NCBI RefSeq assembly: GCF_000482465.1
Contig: NZ_KI519422.1
Span: 376,926-440,925 of the forward strand
Source of the DNA: Runella limosa DSM 17973
GTDB lineage: Bacteria > Bacteroidota > Bacteroidia > Cytophagales > Spirosomataceae
DNA length: 64,000 nucleotides
Direction of reading: 5' to 3'
In this document: positions 9,221-17,233 of the stretch, in pieces
How the letters are laid out: every line of letters begins with the position of its first letter
How positions within the stretch are numbered: the stretch's first letter is position 1
Notes under the pieces: generated by a model
Told to the model about the DNA's origin: nothing
Databases searched by the model: none
The model's input: only the letters and a program-made list of their open reading frames with translations
Position numbers and translations under genes: made by a program

Positions 9221-9256
9221 AAAAAAACGAGCGATGCCTCGAAAGACATCGCTCGC
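9221..9256 (-). terminator. Rho-independent terminator after the OmpA-type gene
   Basis: On the minus strand the stem CGAGCGATG/CATCGCTCG (9228-9256) is followed by a run of seven T residues (plus strand A run at 9221-9227). It sits 26 bases past the stop of the OmpA-type lipoprotein gene and separates it from the S41 protease gene. Confidence 0.8.
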
Positions 9257-9281
9257 CATGGTTGGGAAAGGTTTTTAGACC

Positions 9282-10175
9282 TTATTTTCCTCCTTCAAAC
9301 ATTTGGAAGAATTGGTCAAGTTTTGGAAGAATGACGATTTCAGTACGACGGTTTACGCTGCGGTTTTTGCTGCTGTCGTTCGCTACTTTTGGTACATATT
9401 CTCCACGGCCACCTGCAGTCATACGCTCAGGTGCTACGCTGTATTTTTTCTGAAGTGTGCGTACTACTGACGTTGCACGCTTGGCACTCAAATCCCAGTT
9501 GTCTTCCAACACCGATGCGCTGTTGTACGGTACGCTGTCGGTGTGGCCTTCTACCAAGATGTCGAAATCTTTGCGGTCGTTTACTACTTTAGCAATTTTG
9601 CTCAACACTGTTTCAGCTTGTGGCGTGATTTCGTAGCTGCCGTATTTGAACAACATTTTGTCAGAAAGCGAGATATACACTACGCCTTTTTTCACTTCAA
9701 TGTTTACGTCTTCGTCGTTCACATTGTCAAGTGAGCGCTTGAGGCTCATCACCAACGCCAAGTTGAGTGAATCCTTGCGACGCAAGTTTGAGTTCAAATC
9801 TTGGATGTAAGAGCTCTGACGGTTCAAGGCATCCAATGATTTTTTGATGCTTTCTGCGCCATCTTTACTTACGATTGACAAGTCAGACAAACGGTCAAGA
9901 AGGTTGGTGTTTGTACGTTTCAAGTACGCCAATTCATCTTCCAATGCTTTGAGTTTAGCACGTTCGTTGGTAACATCACCATCTTTCAATTTGATTTGGT
10001 TTTTCAAATCGCTGATGTCATTGTTAAGTTTTGAGGTCAACGCGTCGCAATCAGCCTTGTTTTTGTCCAACAATGCTTGGAGTTCAGCTTTTTCTTTGTT
10101 GAGTTGGGCCAGTTGTTTCTTGTTGCAAGATGCAAAGAGGAGAACAGACAATGAAAATAAAACAATTTTTCTCAT
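9282..10175 (-). CDS. OmpA-family outer-membrane lipoprotein
   Basis: The 297-residue protein begins with a lipoprotein signal (LLFASC, Cys17 as the probable acylated residue). Residues about 20-125 are a Lys/Glu/Leu-rich coiled coil with heptad character. Residues about 185-290 form an OmpA C-terminal peptidoglycan-binding domain with the signature VEGHTDSVPYNSASVLEDNWDLSAKRA (conserved Asp and Arg that grip diaminopimelate) and NRRTEIVI at the end. It probably tethers the outer membrane to peptidoglycan. A TAAGTTTG box on the minus strand at 10220-10227 resembles a Bacteroidota -7 element, 45 bases before the start, but no good -33 partner is seen. Confidence 0.9.
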   Translation of the reverse strand: MRKIVLFSLSVLLFASCNKKQLAQLNKEKAELQALLDKNKADCDALTSKLNNDISDLKNQIKLKDGDVTNERAKLKALEDELAYLKRTNTNLLDRLSDLSIVSKDGAESIKKSLDALNRQSSYIQDLNSNLRRKDSLNLALVMSLKRSLDNVNDEDVNIEVKKGVVYISLSDKMLFKYGSYEITPQAETVLSKIAKVVNDRKDFDILVEGHTDSVPYNSASVLEDNWDLSAKRATSVVRTLQKKYSVAPERMTAGGRGEYVPKVANDSSKNRSVNRRTEIVILPKLDQFFQMFEGGK

Positions 10176-10516
10176 TTCTTATGAGGTTAAAAGTGGATTA
10201 TATAGTTAGGTATTTGCTACAAACTTAAAGCGTTTGCTTCAACTTTTCGCTATATAAACTCAATTCTTTGCAATTTTTACCACTCGGAAGGCAATTTTTT
10301 TTGAAAAAAAGCGATTTGGAACCCTTTTGAGCCATTTTGGAGTAGTCATGTACAAAAGTAGCGCACAAGCCTAAGTGAGCCATGTAGGTGGCTTGCCATA
10401 GAAATGAAAAACAGCAAGAGACGTAGGGGAAGTCGTGGCCAAATGACTAGATTTACGAAAAAATTCCTATTTTTACGCCCGTTTTCAACCCCCAAATCCA
10501 GAATTTTACACATACA
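10176..10516. other. Intergenic region between OmpA-type gene and pdhB
   Basis: A divergent intergenic stretch of 341 bases that must hold promoters for both flanking genes. Apart from the TAAGTTTG box at 10220-10227 for the minus-strand gene, and AT-rich TAGATTTA and TATTTTTA boxes near 10449 and 10468 that could serve pdhB, nothing recognisable was found. No small gene is supported. Confidence 0.4.
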
Positions 10517-11500
10517 ATGAGACAAATACTTTTCCGTGAAGCTTTACGTGAAGCCTTGAGCGAAGAAATGCGTCGTGACTCACGCGTGTTTTTGATGGGT
10601 GAAGAAGTAGCCGAATACAATGGAGCTTACAAAGTAAGTCAAGGAATGCTTGACGAATTTGGGCCCGAACGCGTTATAGACACACCTATTGCAGAATTGG
10701 GTTTTGCTGGTATCGGGGTAGGTGCTGGAATGAACGGTTTGCGACCTATCATCGAGTTTATGACATTCAACTTCTCGTTGGTAGCCATCGACCAAGTGAT
10801 CAACTCTGCTGCTAAAATCCTTTCGATGTCAGGCGGACAATACAGCTGTCCTATCGTATTCCGTGGGCCTACTGGGAACGCGGGTCAGTTGGGCGCGCAG
10901 CACTCTCAAAACTTTGAAAACTGGTATGCCAACACGCCAGGTTTGAAAGTGGTTGTTCCCTCAAACCCTTATGATGCAAAAGGATTGCTGAAAGCCTCAA
11001 TTCGTGATAATGACCCCGTTATTTTTATGGAGTCAGAATTGATGTATGGTGATAAAGGCGAAGTTCCAGAAGAAGAATACATCATTCCAATTGGAAAAGC
11101 GGAAGTGAAAAAGACAGGGACGGACGTAACGATTGTTTCTTTTGGTAAAATGATTACACGCGTTGTTAATCCTGCCATTGAAGAATTGGCCAAGATGGGT
11201 ATCAACGCCGAATTGATTGATTTGCGTACCGTGCGCCCTATCGACTATCCAACGGTGATTGAATCTGTCAAGAAAACCAACCGCTGCGTGGTGGTAGAAG
11301 AGGCTTGGCCATTGTCGTCGATTGCGACGGAACTTACTTACATGATCCAGCGCAAAGCGTTTGATTATTTGGATGCTCCTGTCGTACGTGTGAACAGCAT
11401 GGATGTGTCGCTACCTTATGCGCCAACCTTGATTGAAGCCGCTTTGCCAAACGTAAAACGTACGATTGATGCCGTGAAAACGGTGATGTATCGTAACTAA
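10517..11500 (+). CDS. pdhB: Pyruvate dehydrogenase E1 component, beta subunit
   Basis: The beta chain of the thiamine-diphosphate-dependent E1 enzyme, which decarboxylates pyruvate and acetylates the E2 lipoyl domain. The 327-residue length is standard. The family start RQILFREALREALSEEM, the GEEV segment that contacts thiamine diphosphate, the FRGPTGNAGQLGAQHSQ loop near 115-130 and the C-terminal transketolase-C domain (VEEAWPLSSIATEL) are all present. The alpha subunit gene is not adjacent, as is common in this phylum. It stands alone and ends at a strong terminator. A 2-oxoisovalerate E1 beta is a less likely alternative. Confidence 0.9.
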   Translation: MRQILFREALREALSEEMRRDSRVFLMGEEVAEYNGAYKVSQGMLDEFGPERVIDTPIAELGFAGIGVGAGMNGLRPIIEFMTFNFSLVAIDQVINSAAKILSMSGGQYSCPIVFRGPTGNAGQLGAQHSQNFENWYANTPGLKVVVPSNPYDAKGLLKASIRDNDPVIFMESELMYGDKGEVPEEEYIIPIGKAEVKKTGTDVTIVSFGKMITRVVNPAIEELAKMGINAELIDLRTVRPIDYPTVIESVKKTNRCVVVEEAWPLSSIATELTYMIQRKAFDYLDAPVVRVNSMDVSLPYAPTLIEAALPNVKRTIDAVKTVMYRN

Positions 11501-11529
11501 TAAACAGTGACTACTGTAGATAAAAACAA

Positions 11530-11553
11530 AAAAGCCCCCGACGGGGCTTTTTT
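11530..11553 (+). terminator. Rho-independent terminator after pdhB
   Basis: AAAAGCCCC-CGA-CGGGGCTTTTTT: a GC-rich stem followed by a T run, 30 bases past the pdhB stop. Confidence 0.85.
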
Positions 11554-11594
11554 GTTTGGCACGATTTTTTAGTGGTATCCTATCATAAAACCAT

Positions 11595-11602
11595 TATTTT
11601 TG
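11595..11602 (+). promoter_or_regulatory. Possible Bacteroidota -7 box
   Basis: TATTTTTG matches the TAnnTTTG -7 consensus of Bacteroidota housekeeping sigma factor and lies 31 bases before the ATG at 11633. The expected TTTG-like -33 partner is weak (TTTTTTAG about 22 bases upstream). Confidence 0.35.
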
Positions 11603-11632
11603 GAGTTATTCATCCAAACGTCTTTTTTAACG

Positions 11633-12370
11633 ATGAAACAGCTAGTTGTAACCTTATTTTTAGCCGCTGTGGTGAGCACAGGGCTTTATGCGCAGACTTC
11701 AGACGCAAAGGCAGATTCTGTCTTTTTAAAGTATTATACAGCCACGGGTGGCAAAGCATTGTGGGATTCGGTTCAAACTTACACCCTCAAACAAGCCTAC
11801 CGCGCAGGAACGGCCAACGACTTTGATTTGGACATCAAAGCCTCAGTGCCTTCGCAGGCAATGGTAAAGGTACGTACCATTTTAAAACGTGATTTTATCT
11901 ATGGCATCAAAGCAACCGATGGTTGGCTAAAAATTCCTATTGGTAGCCGTGACAAGGTAACGCAGTACCAAACCAGCAACTTGAGCGATAAAGAACGCGA
12001 GAACATGCGTCGCGAACTAACGGATATCCTTATCCCTTTTGATGATTATACCACCAAAGGCTACATCGCTACCGTCGTTGGAACGGAGCAAATCAATGGT
12101 GCCACTGCCACGCAAGTAGAATTGGAAGGAAAAGGAGTGAAATACAACCTGTATTTTGATGCAAAAACGGGCTTGCTCCTGCGAGAAAAATTGACATTGG
12201 CAACGGGCGAAATTCAAACCCGTGACCATGCCAAATACGAAAAATCAAAGTATGGTCTTTCGTATCCTTCAGAAACAACTTATGTAAGTAGCATTGATAA
12301 AAAACCGATGAAGGTCACAACGGTGACGGACTTCAACGTGAAGTTTGCCGAAGATCCGTTTGTGAAATAG
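11633..12370 (+). CDS. LolA-like exported lipoprotein-sorting family protein
   Basis: A 245-residue protein with a signal peptide (MKQLVVTLFLAAVVSTGLYAQ). The ATG at 11633 was chosen because it starts this signal; an ATG 11 codons upstream would add only non-leader residues. After the leader comes a region resembling the outer-membrane lipoprotein-sorting family (LolA/LolB-like half-barrel): GGKALWDSVQTYTLKQ, then alternating beta strands with conserved LYFDAKTGLLLREK near residue 180. True LolA function is not implied; many Bacteroidota carry several such proteins of unknown cargo. It ends at a hairpin terminator ahead of tamB. Confidence 0.6.
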   Translation: MKQLVVTLFLAAVVSTGLYAQTSDAKADSVFLKYYTATGGKALWDSVQTYTLKQAYRAGTANDFDLDIKASVPSQAMVKVRTILKRDFIYGIKATDGWLKIPIGSRDKVTQYQTSNLSDKERENMRRELTDILIPFDDYTTKGYIATVVGTEQINGATATQVELEGKGVKYNLYFDAKTGLLLREKLTLATGEIQTRDHAKYEKSKYGLSYPSETTYVSSIDKKPMKVTTVTDFNVKFAEDPFVK

Positions 12371-12381
12371 AACTTTTTGGT

Positions 12382-12413
12382 GCGTCGGGTTGTGAGCAAC
12401 CCGACGCTTTTTT
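12382..12413 (+). terminator. Terminator hairpin with TGAG loop, copy 2
   Basis: GCGTCGGGTTG-TGAG-CAACCCGACGC followed by TTTTTT, 12 bases past the stop of the LolA-like gene. It belongs to the same hairpin family as those at 7477, 32854 and 48955, and this copy has the T run of a working terminator. Confidence 0.75.
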
Positions 12414-12456
12414 AGTGAATCAACATTCTCTCGCGGGGGGCTAAGGGGGCTATTGA

Positions 12457-15400
12457 GTGAAAAAAGTAGGTAGAGGCATATTGCTTGTTGTATTGGGACT
12501 ACTGCTAGTGGTCGGTTCGGGGGTGGTTTGGCTACAAACTACTTCGGGCCAAAACTGGCTGACCCAACAAGCAGTGTCGTACCTTCGTAAAAAGCTTAAT
12601 ACAAAAGTGGAGATAACCCAAGCTCGCTTTTCATTGCCCGACTGGATTGAACTACGTGGGGTGTATGTGGAGGATTTGCGGCGCGATACGCTACTTGCGG
12701 GAGGACGCCTATACGTGGACTTGGACGTGTGGGGTTTGCTTCAAAGTCGGGTGGGTATTAATGAAATCCAGCTGGAAGACATTCGTCTCAAAGCCTACCG
12801 TACACTCCCTGATACTACTTTTAATTTTGCCTTTGTCGCCAAAGCCTTTGCATCGGAAGATACCACGCCCGATACCACGACAGCACCGCTGGATATGCGA
12901 CTGGATGCCATTCAGCTGCGCAATGTGCGTGTGTCGTACCAAGACGCGGTCATCGGTACCGATGCTGATCTGTCACTGCCCGATGCGCGCTTTCTTTTTT
13001 CGGCTTTCAATCCTTCATTGAACCGTTATCATTTATCTAAAACCGACATTCGTTCGGGAAAGGTAGCGGTGAAAATGTACCAACCCCTTCGCCAAGATAC
13101 GACCCAAACTGCTGCTACAACGCCTGCCTCTGATTCGCTTGATTTGAAACTGGGCATGATTCGCTTGGCAGACTATCGGTTGACGTATGAAGACGAAAAA
13201 CAACAGATAAAAACTGCTCTTACCATTGGAAAAATAGAGGTAGAAGCTGAAAAATTGTTTTTGACCAAACTGTTGGTTGCCCTCAAAAAATTAGGCATTG
13301 AAAATACCGACATTACGTTTCGTTCGGGTGATTTTGGCCTAGAGCTTCAGCAATTTCAAACCCAGCTAGATAGTTTTTTATTTGCACCAGAACGTATTTC
13401 GGGGCAATTGAAGTCGGGGAGTTGGGTAGAAAAACGACGCGGAGCGGTGCGCCAACTTCGTGCTAATTTTGTCTATACGCCCCGCGAAGTATCACTACAA
13501 AACCTGCTACTGCAAACCAATGAAACGCTTCTTCAAGATCGGTTGGTGCTGCGCTATGCTTCGCTAGATGATTTTTCAAAAAACGTGGGGAAAGTGGGCG
13601 TAGATCTGCGTTTGACCAAAAGCCAATTGAGTTTTAAAGACATCCTTGCTTGGGTGCCTTCGTTGAAAAAAACGCCTCCGTTTACCAAAAACCCTGCCGC
13701 CATCGTCAAACTCAATGGCCTTGTACAAGGCCGTATCGACGATTTGAGCTTAAAAGGCGTTGACATTAGTACGTTAGAAACAACCCACTTACGGGCCGAT
13801 GGGCGGATTAAGGGTTTACCCGATCCTCAACGAATGGCGCTGGACTTAAACATTGCTGACTTGTCGTCTTCGAGGCGAGATTTGCAGCGGATTTTGCCCG
13901 ATAGCGCCCTGCCTGCTACCATCGAATTGCCCGAAAACCTGCGTTTATCGGGCAAAGTGAAAGGGAGCTTAGACAACTTGCAGTTGGATACCCAATTGGC
14001 TTCCGACCAAGGCAATGCGACCTTTGCGGGAAATCTCAAAAATTTTGTAAAAGGCCGTCAACAAAGCTACGACGGAACGCTTGTTTTGCAGGAATTTGAT
14101 GCAGGGAAATGGCTCAAACAACCGCCTTCGGAGTTGGGAAAACTTTCGCTCAAAGCAACGGTGGTTGGACAAGGCATTGATCCCAAAACGCTTCAAGCAG
14201 ATTTGACTGGTGTCGTTGAAAAGGCCGATGTGAAAGGCTATGTATATCAAAATTTGGCCTTGAAAGGGAGTGTGAGGGAGCAAGTTGCAGACCTAACGGC
14301 CGCCATTGCTGATTCTAACGCTACCCTGACATTGGTTGCCAAAGCAGATTTGCGGACGGACTATCCTACGTTTTCATCCCAGTTAGACATCCTAACGCTG
14401 CGCCTAAAACCACTTCATTTGTACGAAGAAGATTTGGAAATCAAAGGGGGAATAAACGCCAATTTTACTTCTACTGACCCCGAAGACCCACGCGGAACGT
14501 TCCAAATTACCAATGGAATTTTGGTACAAAAAGGTAAAACTATTCCCCTGCAAAATATTCAAGTAGCATTGGAGAATCAGCAGGGAGAGCGCTTGGCGCG
14601 GATAGATGCGCCTTTCTTAAAAGCCAAAGCTACGGGTACGTTTCGCTATGTGCAGTTGGCCGACGTGGTGTTGACTGAAATCAACCGTTATTTTGCCCTT
14701 CCCGACGTTTCTTACAAACCCGTAACCAGTCCGTATCGCTTGTCGATGGAAGGAAAAATAGCCAACCACCCTGCGATTCAGGTTTTTGTGCCTGAACTGA
14801 CTCGAATGGATACTGTGCGTTTTTCGGTGAATTTGGACAGTCAGCGTGATACTACGTTGCTGGCGCGTATTTCGGCACCGCACGTTGAGTACGATAGCAT
14901 GGTGGTTAAAAACGCTGATTTTGGCGTGTTAGGAGTCGAAAATCAGGCCAATTACGTGGGGCATGTGGACAACTTTTTGTACGATACATACCAAATCAAG
15001 CGGGCAGCCGTAGAGGGTCAAGTGGCCAATAGTTTGGTAGGTTTTAAGGCATCTTTTAAAGATTCATTATACCAAAAACAACACGAATTGGCGGGCTCAC
15101 TGGCAAGCGTGGGCAATACGTATCGCTTACAACTCGTGCCAAATGGCCTGTTGCTTGATTACAAATCTTGGCAAGCAGCGCCCGATGGCTACGTTCAGTT
15201 TGGGAAAGAAGGATTATTGGTCAAACAATTTGGCTTGCAACAAGACCGTCAACGACTGCTCATCAACACCACGACCGATACGCCCAACGGCCCTTTGCGG
15301 GTCGAAATGGATAGCCTTGATTTGGGCTCACTGACCTCTTTGGTGATGGATTCGTTGCAGGTAAGCGGTAAATTGGGAGGGAATGTGTTGTTACAAAACT

Positions 15401-17214
15401 ATACCGAGTCGGCTGTATTTACGGGCGACTTGGGCATTGAAGGCTTTAAATATACCAACATCCCGATTGGAGATTTGAAAATAAAAGCTGCCAACGAATC
15501 GGCGTCTAAGATTGTGGCGGAAGCAACCCTCAAAAGCCCCCAAAACGATGTTCGTTTGACGGGTAATTACCTGTTGAAAAGCAAAACCCCGCTCGACTTG
15601 CAGGTGGATATTCGGAAGCTTGGAGCGCAGACGATTGAGGCATTTAGCGCGGGGCAGCTTCGTCGCGCCACGGGGGCATTGTCAGGAAAAGCCACCATTC
15701 GAGGAGCTGCCGATAAGCCGCAAGTGGAAGGAGAGGCACTGTTTGATAGTGTGGCATTTAATATCACCAAATTGGGTGCCACGTACCGCATTCCCAATAG
15801 CCGCTTGCAGTTTGCCAATTCTGATATTTTCCTCAAAAAATTTGTGGTTAGAGATACCCTCAATCAGCCCTTACAGGTGGACGGAAAAATCAATTGGGCT
15901 AACCTACCGAACGTAGCCTATAACCTCACGATTGAAGGGAAAGACTTTACGGTGTTGAACGCCTCACGCAAAGAAAATGATTTCTTTTACGGCAAAGGCA
16001 TTGTGGACGCCAACTTGCACATCGAAGGCGTAGGTACCAATCCGACGATTGACGGGTCGGTCAAACTCAAACAAGGAAGCGATATTACGGTGATCATGCC
16101 CGACGATGATTTGGGTAAGGCAAGTACGGAAGGGATTGTCGAGTTTGTGAATAAATCGGACACCACGGCGGTGCCAAATACAGGTGCAGAAACGGCCGCA
16201 CCGCTGGCTTTTGGGGCAGGGATTTCGCTCAACTTAGAAGCCGACGACCGCTCGCAATTGACCATTGTGGTGGATGAACTGAACGGAGACAACCTAAAAG
16301 TAAAAGGCAATGCGCAGCTCAATGCGGGCATCACTCCCGAAGGACAACCGTATATTTTGGGATTGTACGAACTTACCCAAGGGTCGTATAATCTTACATT
16401 TGAAATTTTAAAACGAGATTTTACCATCCAAAAAGGAAGCCGCCTGCTCTGGACGGGCGACCCCATGAAGGCTGACGTGGACATTACGGCGGTGTATCCC
16501 GTTGTTGCCGATTTAACGCCCCTCCAAGGCAAAGCCGCGCAGTTCGGCAAAGTGCCGCTTGAGGTATTGCTCAAAATGCAAGGAAGCCTTAGCAATCCAC
16601 AAATTAGCTTTGAAGTGCGTCCCGATCCCGCCAAGGTGTCGGCTAGCATACGTAGCCGAATCGAAGAAGATGGGGTTTTTAACAACATCAAAGACCCCGT
16701 TCAGATGAATAAACAGGTGTTTTCTTTGCTGGTTTTGAATAAATTTATGGGTGAACAATCGTCAGATTTCTTCTCGTCAGTCAATCCCGAAGTGATAGCC
16801 CGCCAAAGTGTGAGTAAGCTCCTAACCGACCAGCTTAACTTGTTGGCGTCGGATTTGATCAAGGGTGTTAAACTCAATTTTGACGTGAACTCGACCGCCG
16901 TGGCAACGGGAAGCGGTAGCGCAGGCCAAACCGACTTGAACGTGGGGTTAAGCAAAGCATTTTTGAACGAGCGTTTGACGGTGAATGTGGGCCGAAACTT
17001 TGAGATTGAAAGCGGAAACCGTACCCAAAAATCCACCGAATTGGTCGATAACGTCAACATCAATTATAACCTAACCCGCGACGGGCGCTATGCGGTACGC
17101 GCTTATCGAAAAAATCAGTATCAAACCGTATTAGAAGGATTTATTGTAGAAACAGGCGTGAGTTTTGCCGTTGTTTTGGATTACGAAACCTTCAAAGAAA
17201 TGTTCAAAAAATAG
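12457..17214 (+). CDS. tamB: Translocation and assembly module protein TamB
   Basis: TamB is a very long beta-helical periplasmic protein, anchored in the inner membrane, that works with an Omp85 partner to place proteins or move lipids to the outer membrane. The 1585-residue protein starts with GTG (no in-frame ATG lies nearby), followed by a single N-terminal membrane segment (about residues 6-27). Next comes an AsmA-like N-terminal part and a long stretch of repeating short beta strands. The C-terminal TamB domain (DUF490, about residues 1150-1585) includes LKVKGNAQLNAGITPEG and the closing DVNSTAVATG and LNVGLSKAFLNERLTVNVG strands. The outer-membrane partner gene follows after 19 bases. 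Confidence 0.9.
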   Translation: MKKVGRGILLVVLGLLLVVGSGVVWLQTTSGQNWLTQQAVSYLRKKLNTKVEITQARFSLPDWIELRGVYVEDLRRDTLLAGGRLYVDLDVWGLLQSRVGINEIQLEDIRLKAYRTLPDTTFNFAFVAKAFASEDTTPDTTTAPLDMRLDAIQLRNVRVSYQDAVIGTDADLSLPDARFLFSAFNPSLNRYHLSKTDIRSGKVAVKMYQPLRQDTTQTAATTPASDSLDLKLGMIRLADYRLTYEDEKQQIKTALTIGKIEVEAEKLFLTKLLVALKKLGIENTDITFRSGDFGLELQQFQTQLDSFLFAPERISGQLKSGSWVEKRRGAVRQLRANFVYTPREVSLQNLLLQTNETLLQDRLVLRYASLDDFSKNVGKVGVDLRLTKSQLSFKDILAWVPSLKKTPPFTKNPAAIVKLNGLVQGRIDDLSLKGVDISTLETTHLRADGRIKGLPDPQRMALDLNIADLSSSRRDLQRILPDSALPATIELPENLRLSGKVKGSLDNLQLDTQLASDQGNATFAGNLKNFVKGRQQSYDGTLVLQEFDAGKWLKQPPSELGKLSLKATVVGQGIDPKTLQADLTGVVEKADVKGYVYQNLALKGSVREQVADLTAAIADSNATLTLVAKADLRTDYPTFSSQLDILTLRLKPLHLYEEDLEIKGGINANFTSTDPEDPRGTFQITNGILVQKGKTIPLQNIQVALENQQGERLARIDAPFLKAKATGTFRYVQLADVVLTEINRYFALPDVSYKPVTSPYRLSMEGKIANHPAIQVFVPELTRMDTVRFSVNLDSQRDTTLLARISAPHVEYDSMVVKNADFGVLGVENQANYVGHVDNFLYDTYQIKRAAVEGQVANSLVGFKASFKDSLYQKQHELAGSLASVGNTYRLQLVPNGLLLDYKSWQAAPDGYVQFGKEGLLVKQFGLQQDRQRLLINTTTDTPNGPLRVEMDSLDLGSLTSLVMDSLQVSGKLGGNVLLQNYTESAVFTGDLGIEGFKYTNIPIGDLKIKAANESASKIVAEATLKSPQNDVRLTGNYLLKSKTPLDLQVDIRKLGAQTIEAFSAGQLRRATGALSGKATIRGAADKPQVEGEALFDSVAFNITKLGATYRIPNSRLQFANSDIFLKKFVVRDTLNQPLQVDGKINWANLPNVAYNLTIEGKDFTVLNASRKENDFFYGKGIVDANLHIEGVGTNPTIDGSVKLKQGSDITVIMPDDDLGKASTEGIVEFVNKSDTTAVPNTGAETAAPLAFGAGISLNLEADDRSQLTIVVDELNGDNLKVKGNAQLNAGITPEGQPYILGLYELTQGSYNLTFEILKRDFTIQKGSRLLWTGDPMKADVDITAVYPVVADLTPLQGKAAQFGKVPLEVLLKMQGSLSNPQISFEVRPDPAKVSASIRSRIEEDGVFNNIKDPVQMNKQVFSLLVLNKFMGEQSSDFFSSVNPEVIARQSVSKLLTDQLNLLASDLIKGVKLNFDVNSTAVATGSGSAGQTDLNVGLSKAFLNERLTVNVGRNFEIESGNRTQKSTELVDNVNINYNLTRDGRYAVRAYRKNQYQTVLEGFIVETGVSFAVVLDYETFKEMFKK

Positions 17215-17233
17215 GTTCTCAAATTAAAGTTAC

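Noticed and set aside
10176-10516. Small RNA or small gene in the OmpA/pdhB gap
   Set aside because: There is no terminator-like hairpin with a T run inside the gap and no open frame with a credible start.
15987-16691. 234-residue open frame opposite tamB
   Set aside because: It is antisense to a conserved part of TamB and shows only composition-driven Ser/Pro/Leu runs.
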